Part shown: positions 16,471-25,310 of the stretch, in pieces
How the letters are laid out: each line of letters begins with the position of its first letter
Position numbering within the stretch: position 1 is the first letter of the stretch
Source of the DNA: Hyphomicrobiales bacterium
Lineage (GTDB): Bacteria > Pseudomonadota > Alphaproteobacteria > Rhizobiales > Xanthobacteraceae
DNA length: 64,000 bases
NCBI GenBank assembly: GCA_017305715.1
Contig: JAFKKG010000013.1
Span: forward strand, 1-64,000
Direction of reading: 5' to 3'
Notes under the pieces: model-generated
The model's database searches: none
What the model saw: the letters and a program-made list of their open reading frames with translations, nothing else
Told to the model about the DNA's origin: nothing
Position numbers and translations under genes: made by a program

Positions 16471-19086
16471 TCACACCCGCTCGACGAAACTATCCACCAC
16501 CTTCTTCTCGCCGGCCTTTTCAAACGCGATGGTGAGCTTGTTGCCGTCGATCTTCACGACGTGGCCGTAGCCGAATTTCTGGTGGAAGACGCGGTCGTCG
16601 AGCGAGAATTCGGAAGTCGTGCCGGTGGATTTGGCGACCAGTTCGCCTTCGATCACCATTGGCCCGCGCTTGGCGCGGGAGAAGCCGCTGCCCCCTTCGC
16701 CGCGCGAGTAGGATGACTGACTTTCCTCAAAACCACCGCGCGCCTGTCCGTTGCGGTTGCCCTGATTGTTGCGCGCGCGGTTGGCCTGGGCGCGCTGCCA
16801 GCCCGGCGTGGTGTAGCTGGAGCCGAAGGACTCGACGTTGTCGAACCGCGAGGCGCCGTAGCCGCCGCTGCCGCCCCAGCCCGAGCCGCCCTTGGATTCC
16901 GTGATCTCGACATTCGGCGACGGCAGTTCGTCGAGGAAGCGCGACGGGATCGTGGTCGACCAGGTGCCGTGAATGCGGCGGTTGGTGGCGAAATACAATT
17001 TGGCGCGGCGGCGCGCCCGCGTCAGCCCGACATGGGCGAGGCGGCGCTCTTCTTCCAGACCGGCGCGGCCCTGTTCGTCGAGCGTGCGCTGGCTCGGAAA
17101 CAGGCCTTCCTCCCAGCCCGGCAGGAACACATTGTCGAACTCCAGCCCCTTGGCCGAATGCAGCGTCATCAGCGACACCGCTTCATCCTCGGCGCCGCCG
17201 TCGCGGTCCATCACCAGCGAGATATGTTCGAGGAAACCTTGCAGGTTCTCGAACTCCTCCATCGAGCGCACCAGCTCTTTCAAGTTATCGAGCCGTCCGG
17301 CGGCGTCGGCGGAGCGGTCCTTCTGCCACATCTCGGTATAGCCGCTCTCGTCGAGCACGATTTCGGCGAGCTCCGTATGCGCGGTGACCTCGCGCTGGGC
17401 GCGCCAGCGGTCGAAATGCAGGATCAGATCGCGTAAGCTGCCGCGCGCCTTCGGCTTCAGCTCGTCGGTCTCGACCACGTTGCGGGCGGCTTCGAACAGC
17501 GGGATGCGGCGCTTGCGGGCGTGGTCGTGCAGCATCTGCACGGTGGCGTCGCCAAGGCCGCGTTTGGGCACATTGACGATGCGCTCGAAGGCGAGATCGT
17601 CGGCCGGCGAATTGATCACGCGCAGATAAGCCAGCGCGTCGCGGATTTCGGCGCGTTCGTAGAATCTCGGGCCGCCGATCACGCGATAGGGCAGGCCGAG
17701 GGTCACAAAACGATCTTCGAACTCGCGCATCTGGAACGAGGCCCGCACCAGGATCGCGACCTCGTTGAGGTTGTCGCCGGCGCGCTGCAACTCCTCGATC
17801 TCCTCGCCGATGGCGCGGGCTTCCTCTTCGGAATCCCAGGAGCCGGTCACCGTGACCTTCTCGCCGTCGACATCCTCGGTGCGCAGCGCCTTGCCGAGCC
17901 GGCCTTCATTATGCGCGATCAGATGCGAGGCGGCGGCGAGGATATGGCCGGTGGAGCGGTAGTTGCGTTCGAGGCGGATAACCTTGGCGCCGGGAAAATC
18001 GTGCTCGAAGCGCAGGATGTTGTCGACCTCGGCGCCGCGCCAGCCATAGATCGACTGGTCGTCGTCGCCGACGCAGCAGATGTTCTTGAGGGGCGAGGCG
18101 GGGGCATCGTTCTCCCTGTCCCCGTTCTTCACGGGGAGAGGGGCTGCCTCCGCGAGCGCAGTCTGTGGAGGCTCCCCCTCACCCGGCGCGCTTTGCGCGC
18201 CGACCTCTCCCCGCAAGCGGGGCGAGGTTAGATCTCCCGGAATAACCGACGACAGCGGCACACCCGGCTTGCCTGGCGCCTGCGACAGCAGCCGCAGCCA
18301 CAGATATTGCGCGACGTTGGTGTCCTGATATTCGTCGACCAGGATGAACTTGAACCGGTGCTGGTATTGCCGCAGCACGTCGGGGTGCTCGCGGAACAGG
18401 CGGATGTTCTCCAGCAGCAAATCGCCGAAATCGGCGGCGTTGAGAATTTTCAGCCGCTCCTGATAGCTGGCGTAGAGCTTGCCGCCCTTGCCGTTGCCGA
18501 ACACCGCCGCTTCCCCGGCCGGCACCTGCGCCGGCGTCAGGCCGCGGTTCTTCCAGCCGTCGATCAGCCCGGCCAGCATCCGGGCCGGCCAGCGCTTGTC
18601 GTCGATGTTCTCGGCCTGCAGCAATTGCTTGAGCAGGCGGATCTGGTCGTCGACGTCGAGCACGGTGAAGTTGGATTTCAACTGCACCAGTTCGGCGTGA
18701 TAGCGCAGGATGCGCCCGCCGATCGAGTGGAAGGTGCCGAGCCACGGCATGCCCTCGACGGCCTGGCCCAGCATCTGGCCGAGCCGCAGCTTCATCTCGC
18801 GCGCCGCCTTGTTGGTGAAGGTCACGGAGAGGATTTCGTGCGGCCGCGCCCGGCCCTGGCTCAGGATGTGGGCGATGCGGGTGGTCAGCACGCGGGTCTT
18901 GCCGGTGCCGGCGCCGGCCAGCACCAGCACCGGGCCGTCCAGCGTCACCACCGCGTCGCGCTGCTCGGGATTGAGCCCGGTGAGATATTGCGGGGCCGCC
19001 GTAGCGCGCGCACGCGCGGCGATGCCCCCAGCCGCGGGCTGGTGCTCGGGGACGCCGTGATGGGGCAATTTGCTCGGCTCGGTCAT
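16471..19086 (-). CDS. uvrD: UvrD/PcrA-type superfamily 1 DNA helicase
   Basis: An 871-residue 3'-5' helicase for repair and replication restart. It shows motif I AGAGTGKT (57-64), motif Ia TFTNKAAREMK (90-100), motif II VDEYQDT (250-256), motif III VGDDDQSIYGWRGAE (339-353), and later motifs including RNYRSTG and VSLMTLHSAKGLEFDNVFLPG. The C-terminal 150 residues are a low-complexity Gly/Asn/Ser linker ending in the UvrD/PcrA C-terminal domain (DDRVFHQKFGYGHV). Between motifs II and III there is an extra segment of about 57 residues (277-333) containing palindromic repeat DNA read in frame. Canonical UvrD has only a few residues there, and the catalytic motifs are intact. Confidence 0.93.
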   Translation of the reverse strand: MTEPSKLPHHGVPEHQPAAGGIAARARATAAPQYLTGLNPEQRDAVVTLDGPVLVLAGAGTGKTRVLTTRIAHILSQGRARPHEILSVTFTNKAAREMKLRLGQMLGQAVEGMPWLGTFHSIGGRILRYHAELVQLKSNFTVLDVDDQIRLLKQLLQAENIDDKRWPARMLAGLIDGWKNRGLTPAQVPAGEAAVFGNGKGGKLYASYQERLKILNAADFGDLLLENIRLFREHPDVLRQYQHRFKFILVDEYQDTNVAQYLWLRLLSQAPGKPGVPLSSVIPGDLTSPRLRGEVGAQSAPGEGEPPQTALAEAAPLPVKNGDRENDAPASPLKNICCVGDDDQSIYGWRGAEVDNILRFEHDFPGAKVIRLERNYRSTGHILAAASHLIAHNEGRLGKALRTEDVDGEKVTVTGSWDSEEEARAIGEEIEELQRAGDNLNEVAILVRASFQMREFEDRFVTLGLPYRVIGGPRFYERAEIRDALAYLRVINSPADDLAFERIVNVPKRGLGDATVQMLHDHARKRRIPLFEAARNVVETDELKPKARGSLRDLILHFDRWRAQREVTAHTELAEIVLDESGYTEMWQKDRSADAAGRLDNLKELVRSMEEFENLQGFLEHISLVMDRDGGAEDEAVSLMTLHSAKGLEFDNVFLPGWEEGLFPSQRTLDEQGRAGLEEERRLAHVGLTRARRRAKLYFATNRRIHGTWSTTIPSRFLDELPSPNVEITESKGGSGWGGSGGYGASRFDNVESFGSSYTTPGWQRAQANRARNNQGNRNGQARGGFEESQSSYSRGEGGSGFSRAKRGPMVIEGELVAKSTGTTSEFSLDDRVFHQKFGYGHVVKIDGNKLTIAFEKAGEKKVVDSFVERV
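18112..18229. repeat. Palindromic repeat element inserted in frame in the helicase gene
   Basis: Three stem-loops stand in a row inside the coding sequence. They are CCCCGT-TCTTC-ACGGGG (18120-18136), GGCGCGC-TTT-GCGCGCC (18185-18201) and CCTC-t-CCCCGC-AA-GCGGGG-c-GAGG (18204-18227). This is the appearance of a Bradyrhizobium intergenic palindromic repeat. It encodes about residues 286-325 of the helicase, between motifs II and III, without breaking the frame. Confidence 0.8.
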
Positions 19087-19397
19087 GCGAATCGTCTTCT
19101 TCCCACGATGGCACCGCGGGGCGCTGAAGGGGAGCCTTCATAACAGGGATTAGGGGCCATATAGGGCCTGTTCGGCCGTTTTGACAGGTTTTATCTCGCG
19201 CCTTCTCGGGGCTCGCGACAAACGCGGAGCGCGTTTGCGCGGAGGATTTCTGGAGCCGGCCCCGATTTTGTTCCGCGGTTTCGGCAAATTTTCGGGGTTT
19301 CGCACCCCGGAACCTTCGCTTCCGGGCCGGATTGTTTTGGCATGGACCGGCGCGACGCTGTCAGGCGCGCCGATCGCCACCAAACAGAGGTCGTGTC
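19087..19397. other. Intergenic region between helicase and DUF1328 gene
   Basis: No gene is evident. A dyad GGGGT-TTCGC-ACCCC near 19298-19312 could be a terminator-like or repeat-derived hairpin. Promoters for both divergent neighbours must lie here, but I cannot place them with confidence. Confidence 0.4.
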
Positions 19398-19571
19398 ATG
19401 CTGAGCTGGGTCGTTACGTTTCTGGTCGTCGCGTTGATCGCGGGCATTTTGGGCTTTGGCGGCATCGCCGGCGCTTCCATTGAAATCGCCAAGGCGATCT
19501 TCTTCATCGCCATCATCCTGTTCCTGGTCTCGGCGGTGGTCGGTCTCGCGCGCGGGCGCGGGCGGGTCTAG
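19398..19571 (+). CDS. DUF1328 small membrane protein (YtjA-like)
   Basis: A 57-residue protein made of two hydrophobic helices: [20 protein letters not shown], then [20 protein letters not shown], ending in RGRGRV. This matches the DUF1328/YtjA family of small inner-membrane proteins, often stress-induced, with unknown biochemical role. The ATG at 19398 gives the usual family length. It converges on the thioesterase gene with a 9-nt gap. Confidence 0.85.
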   Translation: MLSWVVTFLVVALIAGILGFGGIAGASIEIAKAIFFIAIILFLVSAVVGLARGRGRV

Positions 19572-19580
19572 CCGGATAGC

Positions 19581-20120
19581 TTACTTCGAGGGCATCGCCA
19601 CCTTGCGGCCGGTGCCCTCGGGGCGCGGGAGGGCGGCGTGGCTGTCCACGACCGCCTGGATACGGGCGCGGATGTCGGGCGGAAATGCTGCTGCCTTGCG
19701 CGCGTTCATGTCGATATGAAGGGTCATGTTTTCCGAGGTGGCGGATATCCAGCCCTCGGTGGCGTGGCACAGCTCTTCGAACGTATGGATGCGCTTCTCG
19801 TCCGCAGCGAGCAGATAGACCGTGACCTGCACGGGATCGCCCAGGTGGATTTCGCGCAAATACCGCACATGGCATTCGGCCGTGAACGTCGAGCCGTGGC
19901 GCTCCTTCATGTAGTCCGGTCCGATCCCGAGATGCAGCCACATCTGGTCGATCGCGCGGTCCATCATCACGTTGTAATAGGCCATGTTGAGATGGCCGTT
20001 GTAATCGATCCATTGCGGCTCGATCTGCATCAGCGATGATACGAACGGCGCCGGGGGCAGCGGCATATCGTTGATCGTAGTCTTGGTGGCATCCTTGGCG
20101 GCGGAAGCTGACGTCATCAT
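19581..20120 (-). CDS. Hotdog-fold thioesterase family protein
   Basis: A 179-residue single-hotdog protein. The segment PQWIDYNGHLNMAYYNVMMD carries the D-x-x-G-H-x-N motif of 4-hydroxybenzoyl-CoA-type thioesterases, with FTAECHVRYLREIHLGDPVQ as the second strand region. The family cleaves acyl- or aroyl-CoA thioesters, and related proteins occur with carnitine or betaine catabolism. A short N-terminal extension before residue 30 has no clear signal. The gene is divergent from the FAD-linked dehydrogenase (79 nt between starts). The substrate is not known. Confidence 0.8.
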   Translation of the reverse strand: MMTSASAAKDATKTTINDMPLPPAPFVSSLMQIEPQWIDYNGHLNMAYYNVMMDRAIDQMWLHLGIGPDYMKERHGSTFTAECHVRYLREIHLGDPVQVTVYLLAADEKRIHTFEELCHATEGWISATSENMTLHIDMNARKAAAFPPDIRARIQAVVDSHAALPRPEGTGRKVAMPSK

Positions 20121-20199
20121 CCATCCCTGTTTGGCCGATCTCTCTTGACCCCCTTTATATCCTTTGCCACGGTCCGCTCAAATCCGGGAGGAATTGTGC

Positions 20200-21618
20200 G
20201 TGGCGATGACGATATCGGGCAATGAGAAGCGGCCGGAGCCGCAGGCGCTGAAGAGCGCGGTCGAGGCGCTCGCGGCGCGGTTCGGCAACCGGCTGATCAC
20301 CTCGCAGGCGGTGCGCGAACAGCATGCCCATACCACCACCTGGCTGCCGAGCCAGCCGCCCGACGCTGTCGTGATGGCGCAGGAAACCGCCGATATCCAG
20401 GACGTGGTGCGGATCTGCGCCAAACACACCGTTCCCGTGATCGCGTTCGGCACCGGCACCTCTCTGGAGGGCCAGGTCAACGCGCCCGCCGGCGGCGTCT
20501 GCATCGACCTGCACGACATGAACAAGGTGCTGGAAGTCCATGCCGACGACCTCGATTGCGTGATCCAGCCCGGCGTCACCCGCAAGGCGCTGAACGAGCA
20601 TCTGCGCGACCAGGGCGTGTTCTTCCCGATCGATCCCGGCGCCGACGCCTCGCTCGGCGGCATGGCCTCCACCCGCGCCTCCGGCACCAACGCGGTGCGC
20701 TACGGCACCATGCGCGACAATGTGCTGGCGCTGAAAGTCGTGCGCGGCGACGGCGAGATCATCACGACAGGCACGCGGGCCAAAAAATCCTCGGCCGGCT
20801 ACGACCTGACCCATCTGTTCGTCGGCGCCGAAGGCACGCTCGGCATCATCTCCGAACTCACGATCAAGCTGCGCGGGATTCCCGAGACGATCGCGGCGGC
20901 CGCCTGTTCGTTCGAGACGGTGCGCGGCGCCTGCCAGGCGACCATCCTGGCCATCCAGACCGGCATTCCCGTCGCGCGCATCGAACTGCTCAACGCCGAG
21001 CAGGTGCGCGCCTGCAATTCCTATTCGAAACTGACGCTGCCGGAGACGCCGCTGCTGCTGCTGGAATTCCACGGCAGCGCCAATGAGGTCGCCGAGCAGT
21101 CGAAGAATTTCAAGGAGATCGCCGGCGAATGCGGCGGCGGCGATTTCACCTGGACCACCAAGCCGGAGGATCGCACAAAACTCTGGCAGGCGCGCCACGA
21201 CGCCTATTGGTCGGTGAAGGCGCTGCGCCCCGGCGCGGGCGTGGTCGCCACCGACGTCTGCGTGCCGATCTCGCGGCTGGCCGATTGTGTCACCGAAACC
21301 GAGGAGGATCTGAAGCGGCTCAATCTGCTGTCGCCGATCGTCGGCCATGTCGGCGACGGCAATTTCCACTGCTCGCTGGTCTGCGACGTCGACAATGCCG
21401 ACGAGATGGCGCGCGGCGAGGAGTTCATGCACCGCCTGGTCGAGCGCGCGCAGGCGATGGACGGCACCTGTACCGGCGAACACGGCATCGGGCAGGGCAA
21501 GCAGAAATATCTGAAAGCCGAACTGGGGAATGAGGCGATCGATGCCATGCGCGCGCTGAAGAAGGCGCTGGATCCGCAAAACATCTTCAATCCCGGGAAG
21601 ATCGTGCCGGCGGTGTGA
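20200..21618 (+). CDS. FAD-linked D-lactate/2-hydroxyacid dehydrogenase (GlcD/Dld family)
   Basis: A 472-residue flavoprotein. The FAD_binding_4 domain (about 55-230) includes FGTGTSLEGQVNAPAGGVCI and DPGADASLGGMASTRASGTN, and the FAD-oxidase C-terminal domain carries GHVGDGNFHCS and EHGIGQGKQKYL, where the histidines bind metal and substrate. Family members oxidise D-lactate, glycolate or D-2-hydroxyglutarate and pass electrons to a cytochrome or quinone. GTG at 20200 is preferred because GGGAGGA sits 7 nt upstream; ATG at 20206 is possible. No glcE or glcF partner is adjacent, which favours a single-subunit D-lactate dehydrogenase. Confidence 0.87.
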   Translation: MAMTISGNEKRPEPQALKSAVEALAARFGNRLITSQAVREQHAHTTTWLPSQPPDAVVMAQETADIQDVVRICAKHTVPVIAFGTGTSLEGQVNAPAGGVCIDLHDMNKVLEVHADDLDCVIQPGVTRKALNEHLRDQGVFFPIDPGADASLGGMASTRASGTNAVRYGTMRDNVLALKVVRGDGEIITTGTRAKKSSAGYDLTHLFVGAEGTLGIISELTIKLRGIPETIAAAACSFETVRGACQATILAIQTGIPVARIELLNAEQVRACNSYSKLTLPETPLLLLEFHGSANEVAEQSKNFKEIAGECGGGDFTWTTKPEDRTKLWQARHDAYWSVKALRPGAGVVATDVCVPISRLADCVTETEEDLKRLNLLSPIVGHVGDGNFHCSLVCDVDNADEMARGEEFMHRLVERAQAMDGTCTGEHGIGQGKQKYLKAELGNEAIDAMRALKKALDPQNIFNPGKIVPAV

Positions 21619-21681
21619 GCAAGCTCACTTGCCTTCGACGTGCCTCATGGTCAACCTATGCTCGGTTATCGAGGCATGGCC

Positions 21682-22068
21682 ATGTGGCGGTTCAACAAGA
21701 CCAAGCAGCCGGAAGTCTGGGACGAGCCGATCGATGAATCGATCGGCGATATCGAGGCCGCGCACAAGATCAGGGAAATCTGCCGTTCCGCGGCCAGCAG
21801 CGCGGAAAAGATCGGCGGTGCCGCCGACCGCTCGGACCGGAAGATAAAATCCGAGATCGAACGCTATGAGCGCGCGGCGAAGGTCGCGATGCAAATCGCG
21901 ATGAAGATTTCGGATGGCCTGTTGCGTGACGCCGCGGTGCGCCAGATCGTCGAACTCTGCCTCAAGGCCGATCATACCAAAACGGCGCGAACGCTGTTTC
22001 GCGCCATCCAGTCCAGATTGATCAGAGAAGACGTGCTGAAGGCGCATCCGGCACTGGGCGAGGAGTAG
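21682..22068 (+). CDS. Hypothetical small alpha-helical protein
   Basis: A 128-residue soluble protein with no family I recognise. It is mostly helical with regular charged residues (DRKIKSEIERYERAAKVAMQ) and may form a coiled coil near residues 40-75. There is no signal peptide or membrane segment. ATG at 21682 is preferred because GAGG stands 7 nt upstream; ATG at 21676 is too close to that site. It follows the dehydrogenase stop by 63 nt and may share its transcript. Confidence 0.6.
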   Translation: MWRFNKTKQPEVWDEPIDESIGDIEAAHKIREICRSAASSAEKIGGAADRSDRKIKSEIERYERAAKVAMQIAMKISDGLLRDAAVRQIVELCLKADHTKTARTLFRAIQSRLIREDVLKAHPALGEE

Positions 22069-22172
22069 GGTAGGGCGGCAGGCTCGCGGCCCTCTCCCGC
22101 TTGCCGGCGGGACAAGCATATGGCGACAACCATCACGATTGCTGTTCGTGATGCGGCGCAACTCTTCCCACC

Positions 22173-22290
22173 CGTCATGCCCGGGCATCCACGCCTTTGT
22201 TGCCAGCGCAAGAAACGACGTGGAAGGCGGGGACATGGGCGAGCGAAAGCGACGCCGTCCTTCGGACGGCTGTGCCCGGCCATGGCGGTG
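22173..22290. repeat. REP-like palindromic repeat (CGTCATGCCCGGGC class)
   Basis: The block starts with CGTCATGCCCGGGCAT at 22173 and ends with a partly complementary TGCCCGGCCATGG around 22271-22283. Inside is a hairpin GCCGTCC-TTC-GGACGGC at about 22254-22270. The same CGTCATG-CCCGG core returns at 46605-46637. It fills the gap between two convergent genes, a usual place for such repeats in Bradyrhizobium. Confidence 0.6.
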
Positions 22291-22310
22291 CCAAGAGGGC
22301 CCGACTGCCC

Positions 22311-24005
22311 TCACGTCGTCTTGCTGTTCCCCAGCTTGCGAACCGCTTCGTCGACACTGAAAAAAATGTGGTCCCGCGGCAGCACGTCGTAGAGATTGAA
22401 GCGCTCGAACGCCGCCAGCGCCCGGGTCGATTCCAGCCGGGCGATGGCGACGGTGACGCCGGCCTCGCGGCATTCCCGGATCAGGTCGAGCAGGGTCTGC
22501 GCGGCGGTGAAGTCGATTTCCAGCGTGCCGCTGGCCTCGATGACCAGCAGCCGGGGTTTTGAGCTCTTGACGACGTTGAGCACGTCGGCGCGGAAATTCT
22601 GGGCGTTGAGGAACGACAGCGGCGCCTGCAGGCCGACCACGGCGATATCGGGGATGCGCTCGCCCGGCCTGGCCGGATTTTCCGGCCACCAGATCGTGGT
22701 GTCCGGGATGCGCGCGAACGGCACCAGCCTTGCGCGGGTCGTGGTCCAGATGCCGTGCAGCAGCGACAGCGCGATTCCGACGGCGACGCCCTGCTCGATC
22801 GGCAGCACGATGATCGCGGCCGCGGTCGCCACGACCAGCAGGAACTCGCCGAACGACTGGCGATAGATCGTGACGATCTGCTTCAGCCGGATAATGCGCA
22901 GCGCAACGAACAGCAGCACGCCGCCCAATGCCGCGTTCGGCACGTGCTGCAACAGCGTGGCGCCGAACGCCAGCAGCGCCAGAATGATCGCCGCGGCGAA
23001 CAGCCCGGACAATTGCGTCCGTCCGCCGGTCTCGGACACGATGCCGGTCCGCGGCGGGCTGGCATTGACCGGGAAGGCGCCGAACAGGCCGGCCAGAACG
23101 CTGCCGGCGCCGGCGCCGAGAAAATCGCGGTCGACATCGGCCGGCTGATCGGGATCGGACGGGAATGAACGCGTGGTTGCGGCCGTCTGCACCATCACGA
23201 CGACAGCGATCAGGAACGCCAGCGGCACCAGCTTGACCCAGTGCTCCGGCCCGATGGCGGGAAAGGACGGCGTCGGCAGCGTTGCCGGAACGGCCCCCAC
23301 CACGCTGACGCCCTTGTGCTCGAGGCCGGCCGCGATGACCGCCGATGTGGCCGCGATCAGGCCGATCAGCGCGCCGGGGATTTTGGCGCTGAGCTTTTCC
23401 GAAATCGCGACAATGGCGAGCACGCCGAAGCCGATGGCGACCGTGTAGATGTTGGCTTCGCCGACATGTTGCGCCAGCGTGGCGATGCGCTCGAGCATCG
23501 GCCCGCCCGGCGTCGGCAGTCCGAGCACGCCGGGCATTTGCGAGACCAGGATGTGAACCGAAATGCCGGCGAGAAAACCCGTCGTCACCGGCATGGAGAG
23601 CAGATTGGCGATCCAGCCCAGTTTGAAAAGACTGCCGGCGATCAGGATCGCGCCGACCAGCAGCGCCAGCGCCACCGCCAGCGACTGATATTGCGGCGAG
23701 CCGGAGGTGGCCATCAGCATGAGGCCGCCGGCAAATATTGGGGTGATGGTGGAGTCGGCGCCGCAGGACAGGAAGCGGTTGCCGCCGAGCGCGGCAAAGC
23801 CCAACGATCCCGCGATGAAGGCGAAGAAGCCGATTTGTGGCGAGAAGCCGCCGAGCCGCGCGGTCGCCATCTGTTCGGGGATCGCGATCGCCGCCAAGGT
23901 CAGGCCTGCGATCAGGTCGCCCGGCAAATCGCCGGGGCGAAACGCCGCCAGCGAGCGGAAGACCGGCCAGGCGCGGCGGGGTTTGTCGGCGGCTTGCGTG
24001 ACCAT
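22311..24005 (-). CDS. SulP-family anion transporter with STAS domain
   Basis: A 564-residue membrane protein. The opening FRPGDLPGDLIAGLTLAAIA followed by IPEQMATARLGG matches the SulP signature region. About ten to twelve hydrophobic segments follow up to residue 410, and a cytoplasmic STAS domain occupies the last 120 residues (DIAVVGLQAPLSFLNAQNFR, then RLLVIEASGTLEIDFTAAQT). The family transports sulfate, bicarbonate or dicarboxylates with H+ or Na+. The ATG at 24005 gives normal family length; the frame stays open further upstream, but that part shows no conserved sequence. Substrate is not readable here. Confidence 0.88.
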   Translation of the reverse strand: MVTQAADKPRRAWPVFRSLAAFRPGDLPGDLIAGLTLAAIAIPEQMATARLGGFSPQIGFFAFIAGSLGFAALGGNRFLSCGADSTITPIFAGGLMLMATSGSPQYQSLAVALALLVGAILIAGSLFKLGWIANLLSMPVTTGFLAGISVHILVSQMPGVLGLPTPGGPMLERIATLAQHVGEANIYTVAIGFGVLAIVAISEKLSAKIPGALIGLIAATSAVIAAGLEHKGVSVVGAVPATLPTPSFPAIGPEHWVKLVPLAFLIAVVVMVQTAATTRSFPSDPDQPADVDRDFLGAGAGSVLAGLFGAFPVNASPPRTGIVSETGGRTQLSGLFAAAIILALLAFGATLLQHVPNAALGGVLLFVALRIIRLKQIVTIYRQSFGEFLLVVATAAAIIVLPIEQGVAVGIALSLLHGIWTTTRARLVPFARIPDTTIWWPENPARPGERIPDIAVVGLQAPLSFLNAQNFRADVLNVVKSSKPRLLVIEASGTLEIDFTAAQTLLDLIRECREAGVTVAIARLESTRALAAFERFNLYDVLPRDHIFFSVDEAVRKLGNSKTT

Positions 24006-24296
24006 CGCGGCTTCGATCCCTCCGGACAAAGGTCTTCGGGAATATTCCGCTATCGGGCGGCCAAAAGCCAGCGGAGGCGCGGCGTGTGCAGCAGCGAAGG
24101 CGTGTGCCGTGTCGGTCGCGCAAATCAGTTGGGAGGCCGGCGCGAGACGGGGGCTTTGCATCATGGCCGGGCAGGGGGCCCAACGATGGTAGCGGTCTGA
24201 GGCAGCACCGGCCCGCGCGGTGGCTCGCACCCACGGCGTGATTTTTAGGCTTGGCGCCGCTCCAATCCCTTCAGCTTTTTCACGCATCAGCGCAGC

Positions 24297-24494
24297 TTGC
24301 CCTTGAACCTTCGCTTGGCCATCGTGACTCATGAAGAGGGTGGGCCGCCTCCCAAGGTTGCGGCCATCGTCGAATCGGACAGCCCGGATGACGGATTGGC
24401 ATTCTACAAGTCGAACGCCTGGGCGGACCTTGCGCCCCAGCGTGACAAGGCAGTTAAGGTAATACGGCGGTACGTCGTCGAAGTCGAAAAGTAG
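24297..24494 (+). CDS. Possible small hypothetical protein
   Basis: A frame of up to 65 residues whose latter part (PPKVAAIVESDSPDDGLAFY, later RDKAVKVIRRYVVEVEK) has a protein-like composition. Starts are only TTG or GTG and no strong ribosome-binding site is visible, so the true start is unclear (GTG at 24318 is an alternative). It could also be a gene remnant. The region 24006-24296 upstream, before the SulP start, shows nothing I can assign. Confidence 0.3.
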   Translation: MPLNLRLAIVTHEEGGPPPKVAAIVESDSPDDGLAFYKSNAWADLAPQRDKAVKVIRRYVVEVEK

Positions 24495-24585
24495 CGCTTT
24501 GCCAGGACACGAGCTGCGGTACGCAACGCCCAATCCAACGCGGCTCAAATCAATTTGGTTCATTTCTTTAAGAGAGGAGGGCTTC

Positions 24586-24906
24586 ATGAAGTACATGATT
24601 GAATACACCATCCGCTCTACCGGGCTCACCCACGACGAAGGTTTTGCGAGCTCAGAAGGTCTTCTGAGCGCGTTCGGCAGGTGGAAACCGGAAGACGGCT
24701 TGACCGTCCACGCGTTCGTCTCGAACCTCGCCGGTAACGGCGGTTACGTGCTGGCCGAGGCCAGCGACCCCAAGGTCATCGTCACGTTCGTTTCAAAGTA
24801 CAACTTTTGGAACGACGTCAATGTCGTTCCCGTGGTCGATGTCAGCGAGGTGGTTCCGATAGCCGCGGCGTCCCTTGCCTGGGCGAAAAGCGCTTCAAAA
24901 GGCTGA
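24586..24906 (+). CDS. DUF3303-like small protein
   Basis: A 106-residue cytoplasmic protein starting MKYMIEYTIRSTGLTHDE with an excellent AGAGAGGAGGG site upstream of ATG 24586. The layout, a beta-strand start, a Gly-rich middle (NLAGNGGYVLAEASD) and an ending FWNDVNVVPVVDVSEVVPIA, resembles the DUF3303 family, a ferredoxin-like fold with no known function. It stands alone between the SulP and MBL genes. Confidence 0.7.
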   Translation: MKYMIEYTIRSTGLTHDEGFASSEGLLSAFGRWKPEDGLTVHAFVSNLAGNGGYVLAEASDPKVIVTFVSKYNFWNDVNVVPVVDVSEVVPIAAASLAWAKSASKG

Positions 24907-25131
24907 TCGATCGGCTGTTCGGCCCAAAGCGCCGGGCAGTGCAGTGCGGCTAATGTCAGCAGATGGGCTATCGACTCGACACTCTGTCGCAATCATTGCC
25001 CGATTTGCAGAATGCGTTCGCAGAATTAGGGATCAATCAAATTGGTCTATGCCAAGACTGCGAAAAGCGAACTGCATGGTTGAGGCCGCCTCAGTTGGCG
25101 GCCTCACTCATTTGCGATGCAGCTCCATGTC

Positions 25132-25225
25132 GCCTGTTGGCACTTTTCGGACCTTCGGCGATGTCCGCTGACCGGGGAAGAGCGAAAGTTCGCGGCGCGC
25201 TGTCAAAGTGTAGCGATTGACCCTG
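25132..25225. repeat. Dispersed non-coding repeat, copy 1
   Basis: Contains CGGCGATGTCCGCTGACCGG, then GGCGCGCTGT and GCGATTGACCCTG, almost identical to 26366-26468 and partly to 51226-51297. It reads like a common Bradyrhizobium/Rhodopseudomonas intergenic repeat containing GTTGGCACTTTTCGGACC. The rest of the gap 24907-25310 has no credible gene. Confidence 0.6.
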
Positions 25226-25310
25226 AACGGACCTTGATCGCACATTTGCGCCAACCTAGGATGAACAAATGCCGCTGGAAAAAGCGGCTTGCACGAGGGT
25301 GGAGACGAGC

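Noticed and set aside
22311-24629. Longer version of the SulP gene starting at 24629
   Set aside because: The added 200 residues show no hydrophobic segments or family sequence, and the normal SulP start is at 24005.
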